Below, piece after piece: positions 18,286 through 26,965 of a stretch of 64,000 nucleotides of DNA; within the stretch, counting starts at the first letter, position 1; the number at the start of each line of letters is the position of its first letter. A program made the translations under genes and the position numbers. The stretch comes from Sphingomonas sp. (GTDB taxonomy: Bacteria; Pseudomonadota; Alphaproteobacteria; Sphingomonadales; Sphingomonadaceae). The DNA lies in the NCBI RefSeq assembly GCF_026460985.1, contig NZ_JAPKNM010000068.1:28177-92176 (forward strand), read 5' to 3'. The notes beneath the pieces are model-generated. The model had not been told where the DNA came from, did no database searches, and saw only the letters and a program-made list of their open reading frames with translations.

Positions 18286-19461
18286 ATGGGGCCCACGCGG
18301 AGCATCGCCGTCGCCGCCGCCTTGCTGGCGATGCTCGCCGCGGGCAGCATGGCGCCCGCGCAGGAGATGCGCGAGCAGCAGGCGCGGCTGAAATCCGCCA
18401 CCGCCGCCTCGAACGCCGCCCAGGCGCGCGCGCAGGCGCTCGAGGCGGCCGCTGCCAACGAGCGTGACCGCGCCGCGCAGGCCCGGGCGCAGGAGGCCGC
18501 CGCCGCCGAACGGGTCAAGGCCGCCGAGGCCGACATCACCGCCGCCGAGGCGCGCATCGCGATCGTCGACCGGCTGCTCGCCGGGCAGCGCGTGCGGGTC
18601 GCCGAGCGGCAGGGACCCATCGTCCGGCTGATCGCGGCGCTGCAATCCATGGCGCGACGGCCCGCCGTTCTCGGACTCATCCAGCCCGGCTCGACCGAGG
18701 ACATGGTCCATGTCCGCGCGGTGCTGGGCACGACGATGCCGGTGGTCGAGCGGCGCACCGCCGAGGTGCGCGCCGAGCTCGCCCGCGTCCAGCAGCTCCG
18801 CGCCACTGCCGGTACGGCCGTCAAGAGCCTGCGCGACGGCCGCGCCCGGCTCGAGGGCGAGCGCATCGCCCTGGTCCAGCTCGAAGCCACGCATCGCGCC
18901 CGATCGCAGGCGCTCGGACGCAGCGCCCTGGTCGAATCGGATCGCGCGCTGGCGCTCGGCGAGCAGGCACGCGACATCGTCGATCAGATGCAGACGCAGG
19001 GCGAGGCCAGCCAGGTCCAGCGCGAGTTGCTCGCTTTGCCCGGCCCGCTGCCGCGCCCCGACGCCGGGGCCTCCCCCGCCGCCGCCCCAGCGCGCCTGCC
19101 CGCCTATCGGCTGCCCGTCGCGGGCCGGCTCATCACCGGCCTGGGCGAGCTGTCCGCCACCGGGGTCCGCGCCCGCGGCCTGACTCTCGCGACCACGCCC
19201 AACGCACGCACGATCGCGCCCGCCGCAGGAAGGGTCGTCTATGCCGGCCCCTTCCGCGCCTATGGCGGGGTGGTGATCATCGACCATGGCGAGGGCTGGA
19301 CCACGCTCGTCGCGGGGCTGGGCGGGCTCGCCGTCCGGGTGGGCGACCAGGTCGCGCAGGGGCAGGTCATCGGCCGTGCCTGGGCGAATGGCGATCCGCG
19401 CGTCACCGTCGAGCTGCGCCGCCGAGGGCAGCCGATGGACCTCGCGCAATTGCTGAACTGA
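18286..19461 (+). CDS. EnvC-like murein hydrolase activator (degenerate M23)
   Basis: The 391-residue protein has a signal peptide (about 25 residues), a long coiled-coil region (about 25-235, Ala/Arg/Glu-rich heptads such as MREQQARLKSATAASNAAQ) and a C-terminal LytM/M23 domain (about 270-391: VVYAGPFRAYGGVVIIDHGEG, VGDQVAQGQVIG). The zinc ligands of active M23 peptidases are missing: the HxGxD position reads RARGLTL and the HLH position reads RVTVEL. Non-catalytic EnvC proteins of this layout activate amidases at division. It directly follows rlmH and precedes the Ctp protease. Confidence 0.88.
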   Translation: MGPTRSIAVAAALLAMLAAGSMAPAQEMREQQARLKSATAASNAAQARAQALEAAAANERDRAAQARAQEAAAAERVKAAEADITAAEARIAIVDRLLAGQRVRVAERQGPIVRLIAALQSMARRPAVLGLIQPGSTEDMVHVRAVLGTTMPVVERRTAEVRAELARVQQLRATAGTAVKSLRDGRARLEGERIALVQLEATHRARSQALGRSALVESDRALALGEQARDIVDQMQTQGEASQVQRELLALPGPLPRPDAGASPAAAPARLPAYRLPVAGRLITGLGELSATGVRARGLTLATTPNARTIAPAAGRVVYAGPFRAYGGVVIIDHGEGWTTLVAGLGGLAVRVGDQVAQGQVIGRAWANGDPRVTVELRRRGQPMDLAQLLN

Positions 19462-19523
19462 CAGGCCGTGGAAATGCCGTTATCCTGCACTAAATCTATA
19501 AGGTCGCTTTTGCCGAAAGTCGT

Positions 19524-20858
19524 ATGATGCTTCGTCCGCTTCTCCAGGTCACCGCCGCCGTCAGCGCGCTGGCGCTCGTTCCCGTCGCCTCGGGCGCAAT
19601 GGCGGGTGTCGATACCAACAGCTATCGCGAGCTCGACACCTTCATGGAAGTCTTCAACCAGGTGAAGGCGAACTATGTCGACAAGGTCGACGATCAGACG
19701 CTGATGAAGGGCGCGATCCAGGGCATGCTCGCGGCGCTCGATCCGCATTCGAGCTATGCCGACGGGCTCGACTTCGACAATCTCAAGATCCAGACCGACG
19801 GCAACTACGGCGGGCTCGGCCTCACCGTGACGCAGGAAGACGGCGCGGTGAAGGTGATCGCGCCGACCGAGGATACCCCCGCCGCCCGTGCGGGGATCAA
19901 GTCGGGCGACTTCATCACCCATCTCGACGGCAAGTTCATCGTCGGCGGCAGCCTCGACGAGGCGATCGAGCAGATGCGCGGCGCGCCGGGCACCAAGATC
20001 AACCTGACCGTGGTGCGCCCGGGCGCAGACAAGCCGCTCCAGTTCAGCCTCGTCCGCGAGATCATCGTGCAGAAGCCGGTGAAGTGGGAGGTCAAGAACG
20101 GCGTCGGCTACATCAACATCAACACCTTCACCGCCCAGACCGGCGCCGACACGATCAAGGCGATCCAGGGCATCGACAAGCAGCTCGGCCACAAGCCGCT
20201 CGGCTATGTCGTCGACCTGCGCGAGAATGGCGGCGGGCTGCTGAGCGAGGCGATCGCGGTGTCCGACGTGTTCCTCGGGCACGGCGAGATCGTCTCGCAG
20301 CGCGGCCGCGAGAAGGGCGACATCGAGCGCTACTACGCCGAATCCATGGTGCCGGGCGACCTCGCGCGCGGGCTGCCGGTGATCGTCCTCGTCGATTCGG
20401 GCACCGCCTCGGCCTCGGAGATCGTCGCCGGCGCGATCCAGGACCATCATCGCGGGCTCGTCATGGGCGTGCGCAGCTTCGGCAAGGGATCGGTGCAGAC
20501 GATCCTGCCGATGGGCCAGCGCGCCGCGCTGCGGCTCACCACCGCGCGCTATTTCACCCCGTCGGGCCATTCGGTGCAGGAAGGCGGGATCAAGCCCGAC
20601 CTGCTCGTGCCGCAGATCTCCGATCCCGACTACAAGGACCGCACCGTGATCCGCGAGGCGGATCTGCGCCGCCACCTGATCAACGCCGAGAAGGTCGACG
20701 ATTCGACGCTCGAGGACGATGCGCGCACCGATCCGCGCTTCTCGGCCACCGCCGAGCAGCTCAAGAAGCAGGGCATCGAGGACTTCCAGCTCCATTATGC
20801 GCTGCAGACGATCGTTCGCTCGGGCGGCAAGCCCCAGGTCGCGACCAAGGGCCGCTGA
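19524..20858 (+). CDS. Carboxy-terminal processing protease (S41 family)
   Basis: The 444-residue periplasmic protease has a signal peptide (about 28 residues), a PDZ domain (about 95-170, YGGLGLTVTQEDGAVKVIAP) and the S41 catalytic core. The serine-lysine dyad is visible as Ser296 in GTASASEIV and Lys321 in SFGKGSVQ, 25 residues apart, as expected. Ctp proteases trim periplasmic proteins and peptidoglycan hydrolases; the adjacent EnvC-like gene suggests a joint role in cell-wall remodelling, which is inference. Two consecutive ATG codons start the frame. Confidence 0.93.
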   Translation: MMLRPLLQVTAAVSALALVPVASGAMAGVDTNSYRELDTFMEVFNQVKANYVDKVDDQTLMKGAIQGMLAALDPHSSYADGLDFDNLKIQTDGNYGGLGLTVTQEDGAVKVIAPTEDTPAARAGIKSGDFITHLDGKFIVGGSLDEAIEQMRGAPGTKINLTVVRPGADKPLQFSLVREIIVQKPVKWEVKNGVGYININTFTAQTGADTIKAIQGIDKQLGHKPLGYVVDLRENGGGLLSEAIAVSDVFLGHGEIVSQRGREKGDIERYYAESMVPGDLARGLPVIVLVDSGTASASEIVAGAIQDHHRGLVMGVRSFGKGSVQTILPMGQRAALRLTTARYFTPSGHSVQEGGIKPDLLVPQISDPDYKDRTVIREADLRRHLINAEKVDDSTLEDDARTDPRFSATAEQLKKQGIEDFQLHYALQTIVRSGGKPQVATKGR

Positions 20859-20861
20859 GGC

Positions 20862-21344
20862 GTGCGCAGGGACGGGCTCCGCACCGCGCGGCTGATCGCG
20901 CTCCTGCTGCCGGCTGCCTTGCTGGCCGGGGCATGGGGTTCGCAGCTCTTCGGGCTGGTGCCGTGCGAGATGTGCCACTGGCAGCGCTGGCCGCATTATG
21001 CCGCGATTCCGGTGGCGGCGCTGGCGTTCGCGCCGCTGCCGCGCCCGGTGCAGATGCTGTTCGTGCTCCTCGCCGGCGCGCTGATCGCGGTCAGCGGCGC
21101 GATCGGCGTCTTCCACGCCGGAGTCGAATATCATTGGTGGCAGGGGATCACCGCCTGCACCGCCCCGGTCGGCCATGGCGATGCGATGGACCTGCTCAAC
21201 CAGGCACTTCGCCGCCCGCTCGTGCGTTGTGACGTACCGCAATGGACGCTCTTCGGGATCAGCCTGGCGGGATTCAACGCGATCCTCTCGCTCGGCGGCG
21301 CGGTGGCGATCTTCGCGCTGGTGCCCCGCAAGGCGCGCCGATGA
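20862..21344 (+). CDS. dsbB: Disulfide bond formation protein B
   Basis: The 160-residue inner-membrane protein has four hydrophobic segments and the two DsbB cysteine pairs: CEMC in the first periplasmic loop (PCEMCHWQRWPH) and a second pair in TACTAP and VRCDV. DsbB reoxidises DsbA and passes electrons to ubiquinone. The start is GTG at 20862, 3 bases after the protease stop. Its stop overlaps the coq7 start by four bases (ATGA), a fitting partnership as the next gene makes ubiquinone. Confidence 0.9.
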   Translation: MRRDGLRTARLIALLLPAALLAGAWGSQLFGLVPCEMCHWQRWPHYAAIPVAALAFAPLPRPVQMLFVLLAGALIAVSGAIGVFHAGVEYHWWQGITACTAPVGHGDAMDLLNQALRRPLVRCDVPQWTLFGISLAGFNAILSLGGAVAIFALVPRKARR

Positions 21345-21874
21345 GCTGGAAGCCGGGCGACCGCCGCGAGGGCATGGCCGCGATGGTCCGAGTGGACCAG
21401 GCCGGCGAATATGGCGCGACGCGCATCTATGCCGGCCAGCTCGCGGTGATGGGCGATCGCACCCCCGCGGCGCGCACGATCAACGGCATGGCCAATCAGG
21501 AGGAACGCCACCGCGCCTTCTTCGACGCGATGATCGCGCGCCGCGGCGTGCGCCCCACCGCGCTCCAGCCCTTCTGGAACGTCGCCGGCTTCGCACTCGG
21601 CGCTGCCACTGCGGCGATGGGCCCCGCCGCCGCGATGGCCTGCACCGCCGCGGTCGAGACCGAGATCGACCGCCACTATAAGCGCCAGCTCGAGGAATTG
21701 GGCGAGAGCGATCCCGAATTGAGCGCCGCCGTGTCGCAATTCCGCGACGAGGAGCTCGAGCATCTCGATACCGCGATCGCCTCGGGCGCGGAGACCGCTC
21801 TGGGCTATCCAATGCTCTCGGGACTGATCCGGATGGGCTGCCGGGCCGCCATTGCGCTGTCGAAACGGATATGA
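21341..21874 (+). CDS. coq7: Demethoxyubiquinone hydroxylase Coq7
   Basis: This 177-residue diiron enzyme inserts the last hydroxyl group into ubiquinone. The carboxylate-bridged iron site is visible as VDQAGEYGA (Glu), NQEERHRAFF (ExxH), AAVETEIDRHY and FRDEELEHLD (ExxH), repeated in two halves. The start ATG at 21341 overlaps the dsbB stop. It is the shorter alphaproteobacterial Coq7 form, not UbiF. Together with ubiG at the left edge, the window carries two ubiquinone genes. Confidence 0.95.
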   Translation: MSWKPGDRREGMAAMVRVDQAGEYGATRIYAGQLAVMGDRTPAARTINGMANQEERHRAFFDAMIARRGVRPTALQPFWNVAGFALGAATAAMGPAAAMACTAAVETEIDRHYKRQLEELGESDPELSAAVSQFRDEELEHLDTAIASGAETALGYPMLSGLIRMGCRAAIALSKRI

Positions 21875-21926
21875 CAGGCCGGGTTCAGCGTTGAAGCGCC
21901 AGAACGGGCGTCGAGGAGAAGGCAGG

Positions 21927-22331
21927 ATGCTCAAGCGGATCATGATCGTGGCGGGGCTCGCGGCCGCGCCCCTGCTGGCGCCCGCCGCGCAGGCCCAGAA
22001 TGCCGCGCAGAACGGCGTGCTGGTCATCTATGGCGACGACAAATGCCCGACCAACGACAATGGCGAGGAGATCGTCGTCTGCCAGCGGCTCGACGAGGCC
22101 GAGCGCTTCCGCATCCCCAAGACGCTGCGCGAGCAGCCGGCCCGCCCGCAGGTGAGCGAGAGTTGGTCGGTGCGCTCGCAGGACGCGCTCACGACCGGAC
22201 GCACGGGCGTCGGCAGTTGCTCCGCCGTCGGTGCCGGAGGCGGCATTGGATGCGCGACGCGCAATATCAGCCGAGGAATGGCCGAGGCGCGGGCGCGCCG
22301 CGAGGAACAGACCGACCTCCCGCTGCCCTGA
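21927..22331 (+). CDS. Exported protein of unknown function
   Basis: The 134-residue product has a signal peptide (MLKRIMIVAGLAAAPLLAPA, cleavage after AQA). The mature protein has four cysteines (DDKCP, VVCQR, GSCSA, GCATR) that may form two disulfides, a Gly-rich stretch near the C-terminus and a conserved-looking segment RLDEAERFRIPKTLREQ. A frame from 21852 would bury the signal peptide, so ATG at 21927 with upstream GAGAAGGCAGG was chosen. I do not recognise the family. It converges on the glycosyltransferase gene with 6 bp between the stops. Confidence 0.72.
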   Translation: MLKRIMIVAGLAAAPLLAPAAQAQNAAQNGVLVIYGDDKCPTNDNGEEIVVCQRLDEAERFRIPKTLREQPARPQVSESWSVRSQDALTTGRTGVGSCSAVGAGGGIGCATRNISRGMAEARARREEQTDLPLP

Positions 22332-22337
22332 GTCGGA

Positions 22338-23555
22338 TCAGTCCACGCGGCGCACCAGCCATGCCGGCGGCGCGCGCAGCGTGCACTCGCCGATGATCCA
22401 CAGCATCACCGCCGCGCGGAAACCCGCCGCGATCGCGATATGGCCATAGCTCGTCGCGGGCCAGCCCTGCTCCATTCCAGCGAACCACCAGAATTCGGCG
22501 AAATAGGCGGCGATGTCGCCCAGCACGAACAGCGCCACCGGCCATAGGCGCGGCACGGTCATCAGCAGCACCGGATAGAGCCACAGGTCGAATTGCGGCG
22601 AATAGACCTTGTTGGTCAGCATGAACCAGGCGAGCACCGGGGTGAACAGCACCCAGAGGTGCGTGCGATGCCTGCGCCAGCCGAGCGCGACGATCGCCGC
22701 CGCGCCGAGGAGGAAGGCAATCGCGGCATAGCGGTTGCGGTCCTCGATCCAGGTGAACCACCAGCCCAAATTGGAGAATATCTCCCACGAGGCCGCGGCG
22801 GTCCCCTGCCGTTCCTGCGAGAAGCGGTAGAACTCGCTCCAATTCTCGGGGGCGAACCAGGCGACCGGCAGGTTGACCAGGCCCCAGGCGCCGATCGCCG
22901 CCACGGACAGTGCCGTCGCGCGGAGCAATCGCTGCGGCCAAGGCCGGGCGTCGCCGAATAACGCGGAGAGGCCGATCAGCGGCAGCGCGAGCACCGGGAA
23001 CAACTTGGCCGCGGTGCCGAGCCCCGCCACCGCAGCCGCCGGCACCAACCGGTCCTGGCGCGCCAGCAGCATCGCGCCGACTGCGAGCGCGACCGCAGCC
23101 ATGTCCCAATTGTGCCCGACATAGAGAATCAAGGGCGGCGCCAGCGCCCAGCCCCAGAGCCGCCGCTCGTCCATCCCGGCGCGGATGAACAGCCGCATCA
23201 GCAGCGCCGCGAGCAGCGCGTTGACGATCACCACCGCGCCGAGGAAGTGCCAGTCGCGCGCGCTTTGGCCGAAGAGCAGCCGCACGGCCCCGCCCTCCGC
23301 CCAGATCTGCGCACCGGTGAGCACCGGATATTCCATCCGTGCCTCGAAATAGGGGATCTTGCCCTCGGCCACGCCACGGCCGTGCCAGAAGGGCATCACG
23401 TCGTTGTAGCAGCCGGTGGTATATTGCTCGGCACCGGTCCAGCCGCCGGGCACGCAATGCCCCTTGAACAGCCAGCCCGCGCCGAGGGTGAGCATCAGCG
23501 CGCACCAGAGCGCGGCCCTTCGCCAGTTCACGTCGCGCGGAAGAGCCCACCCCAT
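22338..23555 (-). CDS. GT87-type integral membrane glycosyltransferase
   Basis: The 405-residue protein has about ten hydrophobic segments and a conserved periplasmic loop typical of polyprenyl-phosphate-sugar dependent transferases of the GT87/DUF2029 group: TTGCYNDVMPFW with acidic residues after the first membrane segment, MEYPVLTG, and SPQFDLWLYPVL later. Such enzymes transfer mannose or a related sugar from a lipid carrier. The acceptor cannot be predicted and no cell-envelope cluster surrounds it. ATG at 23555 gives an early hydrophobic segment (WCALMLTLGAGWLF). Confidence 0.75.
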   Translation of the reverse strand: MGWALPRDVNWRRAALWCALMLTLGAGWLFKGHCVPGGWTGAEQYTTGCYNDVMPFWHGRGVAEGKIPYFEARMEYPVLTGAQIWAEGGAVRLLFGQSARDWHFLGAVVIVNALLAALLMRLFIRAGMDERRLWGWALAPPLILYVGHNWDMAAVALAVGAMLLARQDRLVPAAAVAGLGTAAKLFPVLALPLIGLSALFGDARPWPQRLLRATALSVAAIGAWGLVNLPVAWFAPENWSEFYRFSQERQGTAAASWEIFSNLGWWFTWIEDRNRYAAIAFLLGAAAIVALGWRRHRTHLWVLFTPVLAWFMLTNKVYSPQFDLWLYPVLLMTVPRLWPVALFVLGDIAAYFAEFWWFAGMEQGWPATSYGHIAIAAGFRAAVMLWIIGECTLRAPPAWLVRRVD

Positions 23556-23857
23556 GCGCCGGCTGCTTATCGTGCGCGGCGAACGGCGTCCACATGGGAC
23601 AGAGAGACTATCTCCTCTTCATCGTCATCCCCGCGAAAGCGGGGACCCATCTCCTGAGCGAGCAGCAAAACGCACCAGAGCGTTCGTGGACAGGTCGGGA
23701 GATGGGCCCCCGCTTTCGCGGGGGTGACGAACAGAGAAACCGTCCGTCCGCCAAGGCAGCGGTTGCATGATCCCCGCCCTCGCTGACACACCTGTCAACA
23801 AGGCTGGACCCGGCCTCTCCCGCACGGCAGGATGCGCGAAAACAGAGGGAGAGGAAG
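23556..23857. other. Divergent intergenic region with paired repeat
   Basis: This 302-bp gap lies between the divergent starts of the GT87 gene and the beta-helix gene. It contains the mirrored REP-like pair at 23622-23730 and no credible gene. The last 35 bases include a purine-rich ribosome site (GAGGGAGAGGAAG) for the beta-helix gene. Confidence 0.7.
23622..23730. repeat. Mirrored pair of REP-like palindromes
   Basis: Each 33-base arm (23622-23654 and 23698-23730) is itself a hairpin (CCCCGC-GAAA-GCGGGG type), and the two arms are inverted copies of one another with two mismatches. The 43-base spacer has no obvious gene. Confidence 0.88.
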
Positions 23858-25042
23858 ATGGTTCGGATCGCCATGTTCGCGCTGCTGCTCGCCGTGCCCG
23901 CCGCGGCGGAGACCATCCGGGTCGAGGCCGGCGCCGATGCGCAGGAGCGCCTCCAGGCCGCGTTGATCGAGGCCAAGCCCGGCGACGTGGTCGAGATCGG
24001 CCCCGGCCGTTTCGAGCTCACCGACGGCCTCTCGCTCGACGTGAACCGCGTGACGGTGCGCGGCGCGGGGCCGGACAAGACCGTGCTCAGCCTCAAGGGC
24101 CAGCTCGGCGCCGGCGAGGGGCTGCTGGTCACGTCGGACGACGTGGTGCTGCGCGGCTTCGCGGTGGAGGACAGCAAGGGCGACGGGATCAAGTCCAAGG
24201 GCGCCGACCGGATCGTCTACAAGGATATCCGCGTCGAATGGACCGGCGGGCCCAAGGCGACCAACGGCGCGTACGGCGTCTATCCGGTCTCGAGCACCAT
24301 GATCCTGATCGACGGCGTCGAAGTGAAGGGCGCGTCCGACGCGGGCATCTATGTCGGCCAGTCCGAGCAGATCGTCGTCCGCAACTCGAAGGTGTCGGCC
24401 AACGTCGCCGGGATCGAGATCGAGAACAGCCGCCACGCCGACGTCTTCGGCAATCTCGCCACCGGCAATACCGGCGGCATCCTGGTGTTCGACATGCCGA
24501 GCCTGCCCAAGATGGGCGGCGGCGAAGTGCGCGTGTTCGAGAACAGGGTGATCGACAACAACCAGGCCAATTTCGCGCCCAAGGGCAATATCGTCGCCAC
24601 CGTGCCCGCCGGCACCGGCGTACTGATCATGGCGAACGACAATGTCCATGTCTTCGCCAACGAGCTCTCGGGCAACGCCACCGCGAACGTGATGATCACC
24701 GCCTATCGCCAGAGCTATGACGACGCCAAGTTCAAGCCGGTGCCGACGCGGATCATGGTGAGCGGCAACAAGCATGGCCGCGCCGGATTCGCGCCGGGCT
24801 TTCCGGGCGGCGCCGAGCTCGCCGCCGCGCTCGGCGGATCGATCCCGCCGGTCCTATGGGACGGCAGCGGCGATGCCCGCGCGCTCCATGTCGCGGACGG
24901 CGTCCCGGTGCTGAGCATGGGCCTGGCGCAGGGTGCCCCGCTCGAGACCGCCAAGCCGGCGCCGGTCGAGCTCAACGGCCCCGCCGCCCCGCGCCCGGCC
25001 GCCGTCACGCTCCCCGCGGCGATGGAGGCGGCGGCCAGGTGA
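23858..25042 (+). CDS. Exported parallel beta-helix repeat protein
   Basis: The 394-residue protein has a signal peptide (about 18 residues, ending AAAE) and then repeating short beta-strand turns such as VTVRGAGPDKTVL, DDVVLRGFAVEDSKGDGI, IVVRNSKVSANVAGIEIENS and ADVFGNLATGNTGGILVF, which make a right-handed parallel beta-helix of the type used by polysaccharide-active or adhesive proteins. It matches the beta-helix protein that is regularly paired with the SO2930-type diheme cytochrome, whose gene overlaps it here by four bases. No catalytic residues could be assigned. Confidence 0.85.
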   Translation: MVRIAMFALLLAVPAAAETIRVEAGADAQERLQAALIEAKPGDVVEIGPGRFELTDGLSLDVNRVTVRGAGPDKTVLSLKGQLGAGEGLLVTSDDVVLRGFAVEDSKGDGIKSKGADRIVYKDIRVEWTGGPKATNGAYGVYPVSSTMILIDGVEVKGASDAGIYVGQSEQIVVRNSKVSANVAGIEIENSRHADVFGNLATGNTGGILVFDMPSLPKMGGGEVRVFENRVIDNNQANFAPKGNIVATVPAGTGVLIMANDNVHVFANELSGNATANVMITAYRQSYDDAKFKPVPTRIMVSGNKHGRAGFAPGFPGGAELAAALGGSIPPVLWDGSGDARALHVADGVPVLSMGLAQGAPLETAKPAPVELNGPAAPRPAAVTLPAAMEAAAR

Positions 25043-26058
25043 AGGCGCTCGCTGCCGCCTGCCTGCTCTTCTGCGCCGCTCTCGCCGGACGCCCGGCAGA
25101 GGTAAACGATGCGGCGATCACCGGCGACGGCCTGCCCGCCAGGCTCTCCGACTATGGCTTCTTCGCCGATCTCGCCGGCGAGAAGCCCGCAGCGCGGGTG
25201 ATGCCCTACGGCCTGGAGACGCCGCTCTTCTCCGACTATGCCGAGAAGCGCCGCTTTCTCTACGTCCCTGCCGGACAGAAGGCGCGCTACGATGCGGAGG
25301 CCGCCTTCGACTTCCCCGTCGGCACGGCGCTGATCAAGACCTTCGGCTATCCGCAGCAGGGCCGGTTCAAACCGCTCGAGACGCGGCTGCTGCTCCGCCG
25401 GGCGAGCGGCTGGGTGGCCTTGCCCTATGTCTGGGACGCCGAGGGGACCGATGCGCTGCTCAAGCGCGCGGGCACGCGCATCCCGGTCGCCTTCACCGAT
25501 CCCGCCGGCAAGATCCGCCAGATCAGCTATGCGGTCCCCAACCAGAACCAGTGCAAGGACTGCCACGCCCTGTCGGGCACGATCACGCCGATCGGCGCCA
25601 AGGCACGCTACCTCAACCATGACGGCCGGCTCCAGAAGCTGCTCGCCGCCGGCATGCTCGACCGGCTGCCGGCCGACGCCCCGCGCGTCGCGCGCTGGGA
25701 CGATCCCGCGGCTAGGCTCGAGGATCGGGCGCGGGCCTATCTCGAGATCAATTGCGCGCATTGCCACAATACCGCGGGCGCCGCGTCGAACTCGGGCCTG
25801 TTCCTCGACTTGCGCCGGAGCGACCCTGTTGCGCTCGGTGTCCGCAAGCGCCCCGTCGCGGCCGGACGCGGCAGCGGCGATCGCGACTTCGCGATTGCGC
25901 CGGGCGAACCCGACGCCTCGATCCTGATCTACCGCATGGAGAGCGTGGACCCGGGCATCGCCATGCCCGAGCTGGGCCGCGCGACGGTGCATGCCGAGGG
26001 CGTGGCGCTGCTGCGCGAATGGATCGCCGCGATGCCGAAAGCCGCCCCCGCGCGTTAG
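25039..26058 (+). CDS. SO2930-type diheme c-type cytochrome
   Basis: The 339-residue protein starts with GTG at 25039, overlapping the upstream stop (GTGA). It has a short signal peptide and two heme c attachment sites, CKDCH at about 172-176 and CAHCH at about 239-243. Other conserved-looking stretches are YGLETPLFSDYAEKRRF near the N-terminus and EINCAHCHNTAGAASNSGL. This matches the family that co-occurs with the beta-helix protein. The electron partner and substrate are unknown; a periplasmic location is expected from heme attachment. Confidence 0.87.
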   Translation: MKALAAACLLFCAALAGRPAEVNDAAITGDGLPARLSDYGFFADLAGEKPAARVMPYGLETPLFSDYAEKRRFLYVPAGQKARYDAEAAFDFPVGTALIKTFGYPQQGRFKPLETRLLLRRASGWVALPYVWDAEGTDALLKRAGTRIPVAFTDPAGKIRQISYAVPNQNQCKDCHALSGTITPIGAKARYLNHDGRLQKLLAAGMLDRLPADAPRVARWDDPAARLEDRARAYLEINCAHCHNTAGAASNSGLFLDLRRSDPVALGVRKRPVAAGRGSGDRDFAIAPGEPDASILIYRMESVDPGIAMPELGRATVHAEGVALLREWIAAMPKAAPAR

Positions 26059-26124
26059 GAGCGGATGCCCGAACGCGGGAGGCAGACAGGCTCAGGGCGA
26101 ACGGGGAAGGTGTCTGTGCCCGGA

Positions 26125-26937
26125 CTAGAGCCGGTCCGGATCGGGACCCAGCCGCCCCGCCGGATCGTCGAGCGCGTCGATCGCCGCGATGTCCTCCGCT
26201 TCCAGCGCCGCCTGCCCCGCCGCAAGGTTGGCCGCAAGCCGATCGCGCGACGAGGCCTTGGGGATCACCGCCAATCCGTGGTGCAGATGCCACGCCAGGA
26301 TCGCCTGCGCCGGCGAGCAGCCGCGCGCCTCAGCGATGCGGACGATCTCGGGGTCGGCAAGCAGGGTCCCCTGCCCCAGCGGCCCCCAGCTCTGCGTCAC
26401 GATCCCGTGCGCGGCGTGGAAGTCGCGCAATGCACGCTGCTGGAAGCCCGGATGGAGCTCGACCTGGTTCAAGGCGGGCACCACGCCGGTCGCGTCCATG
26501 ATCGCGCGAAGATGATCCGGGCCGAAGTTGGACACGCCGATCGAGCGGGCCCGTCCCTCGTCGCGGAGCCGGACCAGCGCCTTCCACGCATCCACATATC
26601 TGCCGAGCGACGGCATCGGCCAGTGAATGAGGTAGAGATCGACGCTGTCGCGCCCGAGCCGCGCAAGGCTCCGGTCGAACGCGCGCAACGCCGAATCGAA
26701 GCCGAGATCGTCGCGCCAGAGCTTGGTGGTGACGAACACGTCGTCCCGCCCATCGAGCCCTTCCGCCACGCCGGGTTCGTTGCCGTAGAAGGCGGCGGTG
26801 TCGACGAGGCTGTAGCCGATCCCGACTGCCTCGCGCGTGATCCGTGGCGCCTCCGCGTCGGGCACCAGATAGGTGCCGAAGCCGATCGCGGGGATCGTGC
26901 GGCCGTCATTCATGGTCAGCGTGCGCGTCGCGGGCAT
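26125..26937 (-). CDS. Aldo/keto reductase
   Basis: The 270-residue NADPH-dependent oxidoreductase has the full catalytic tetrad of the family: Asp46 and Tyr51 in LVDTAAFYGNE, Lys72 in VTTKLW and His105 in LYLIHWP. GFGTYLVPDAEAPRI is the usual N-terminal signature and the C-terminal NADPH-binding region PKASSRDRLAANL is present. It resembles the 2,5-diketogluconate/methylglyoxal reductase branch; the natural substrate cannot be fixed. CAGGAGA precedes the ATG at a good distance. Confidence 0.93.
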   Translation of the reverse strand: MPATRTLTMNDGRTIPAIGFGTYLVPDAEAPRITREAVGIGYSLVDTAAFYGNEPGVAEGLDGRDDVFVTTKLWRDDLGFDSALRAFDRSLARLGRDSVDLYLIHWPMPSLGRYVDAWKALVRLRDEGRARSIGVSNFGPDHLRAIMDATGVVPALNQVELHPGFQQRALRDFHAAHGIVTQSWGPLGQGTLLADPEIVRIAEARGCSPAQAILAWHLHHGLAVIPKASSRDRLAANLAAGQAALEAEDIAAIDALDDPAGRLGPDPDRL

Positions 26938-26965
26938 CGGCTTCTCCTGTTGGACGACGCGATGC

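Noticed and set aside
18286..19461. Active M23 endopeptidase
   Set aside because: All zinc-ligand positions of the LytM domain are replaced, so an activator role fits better.
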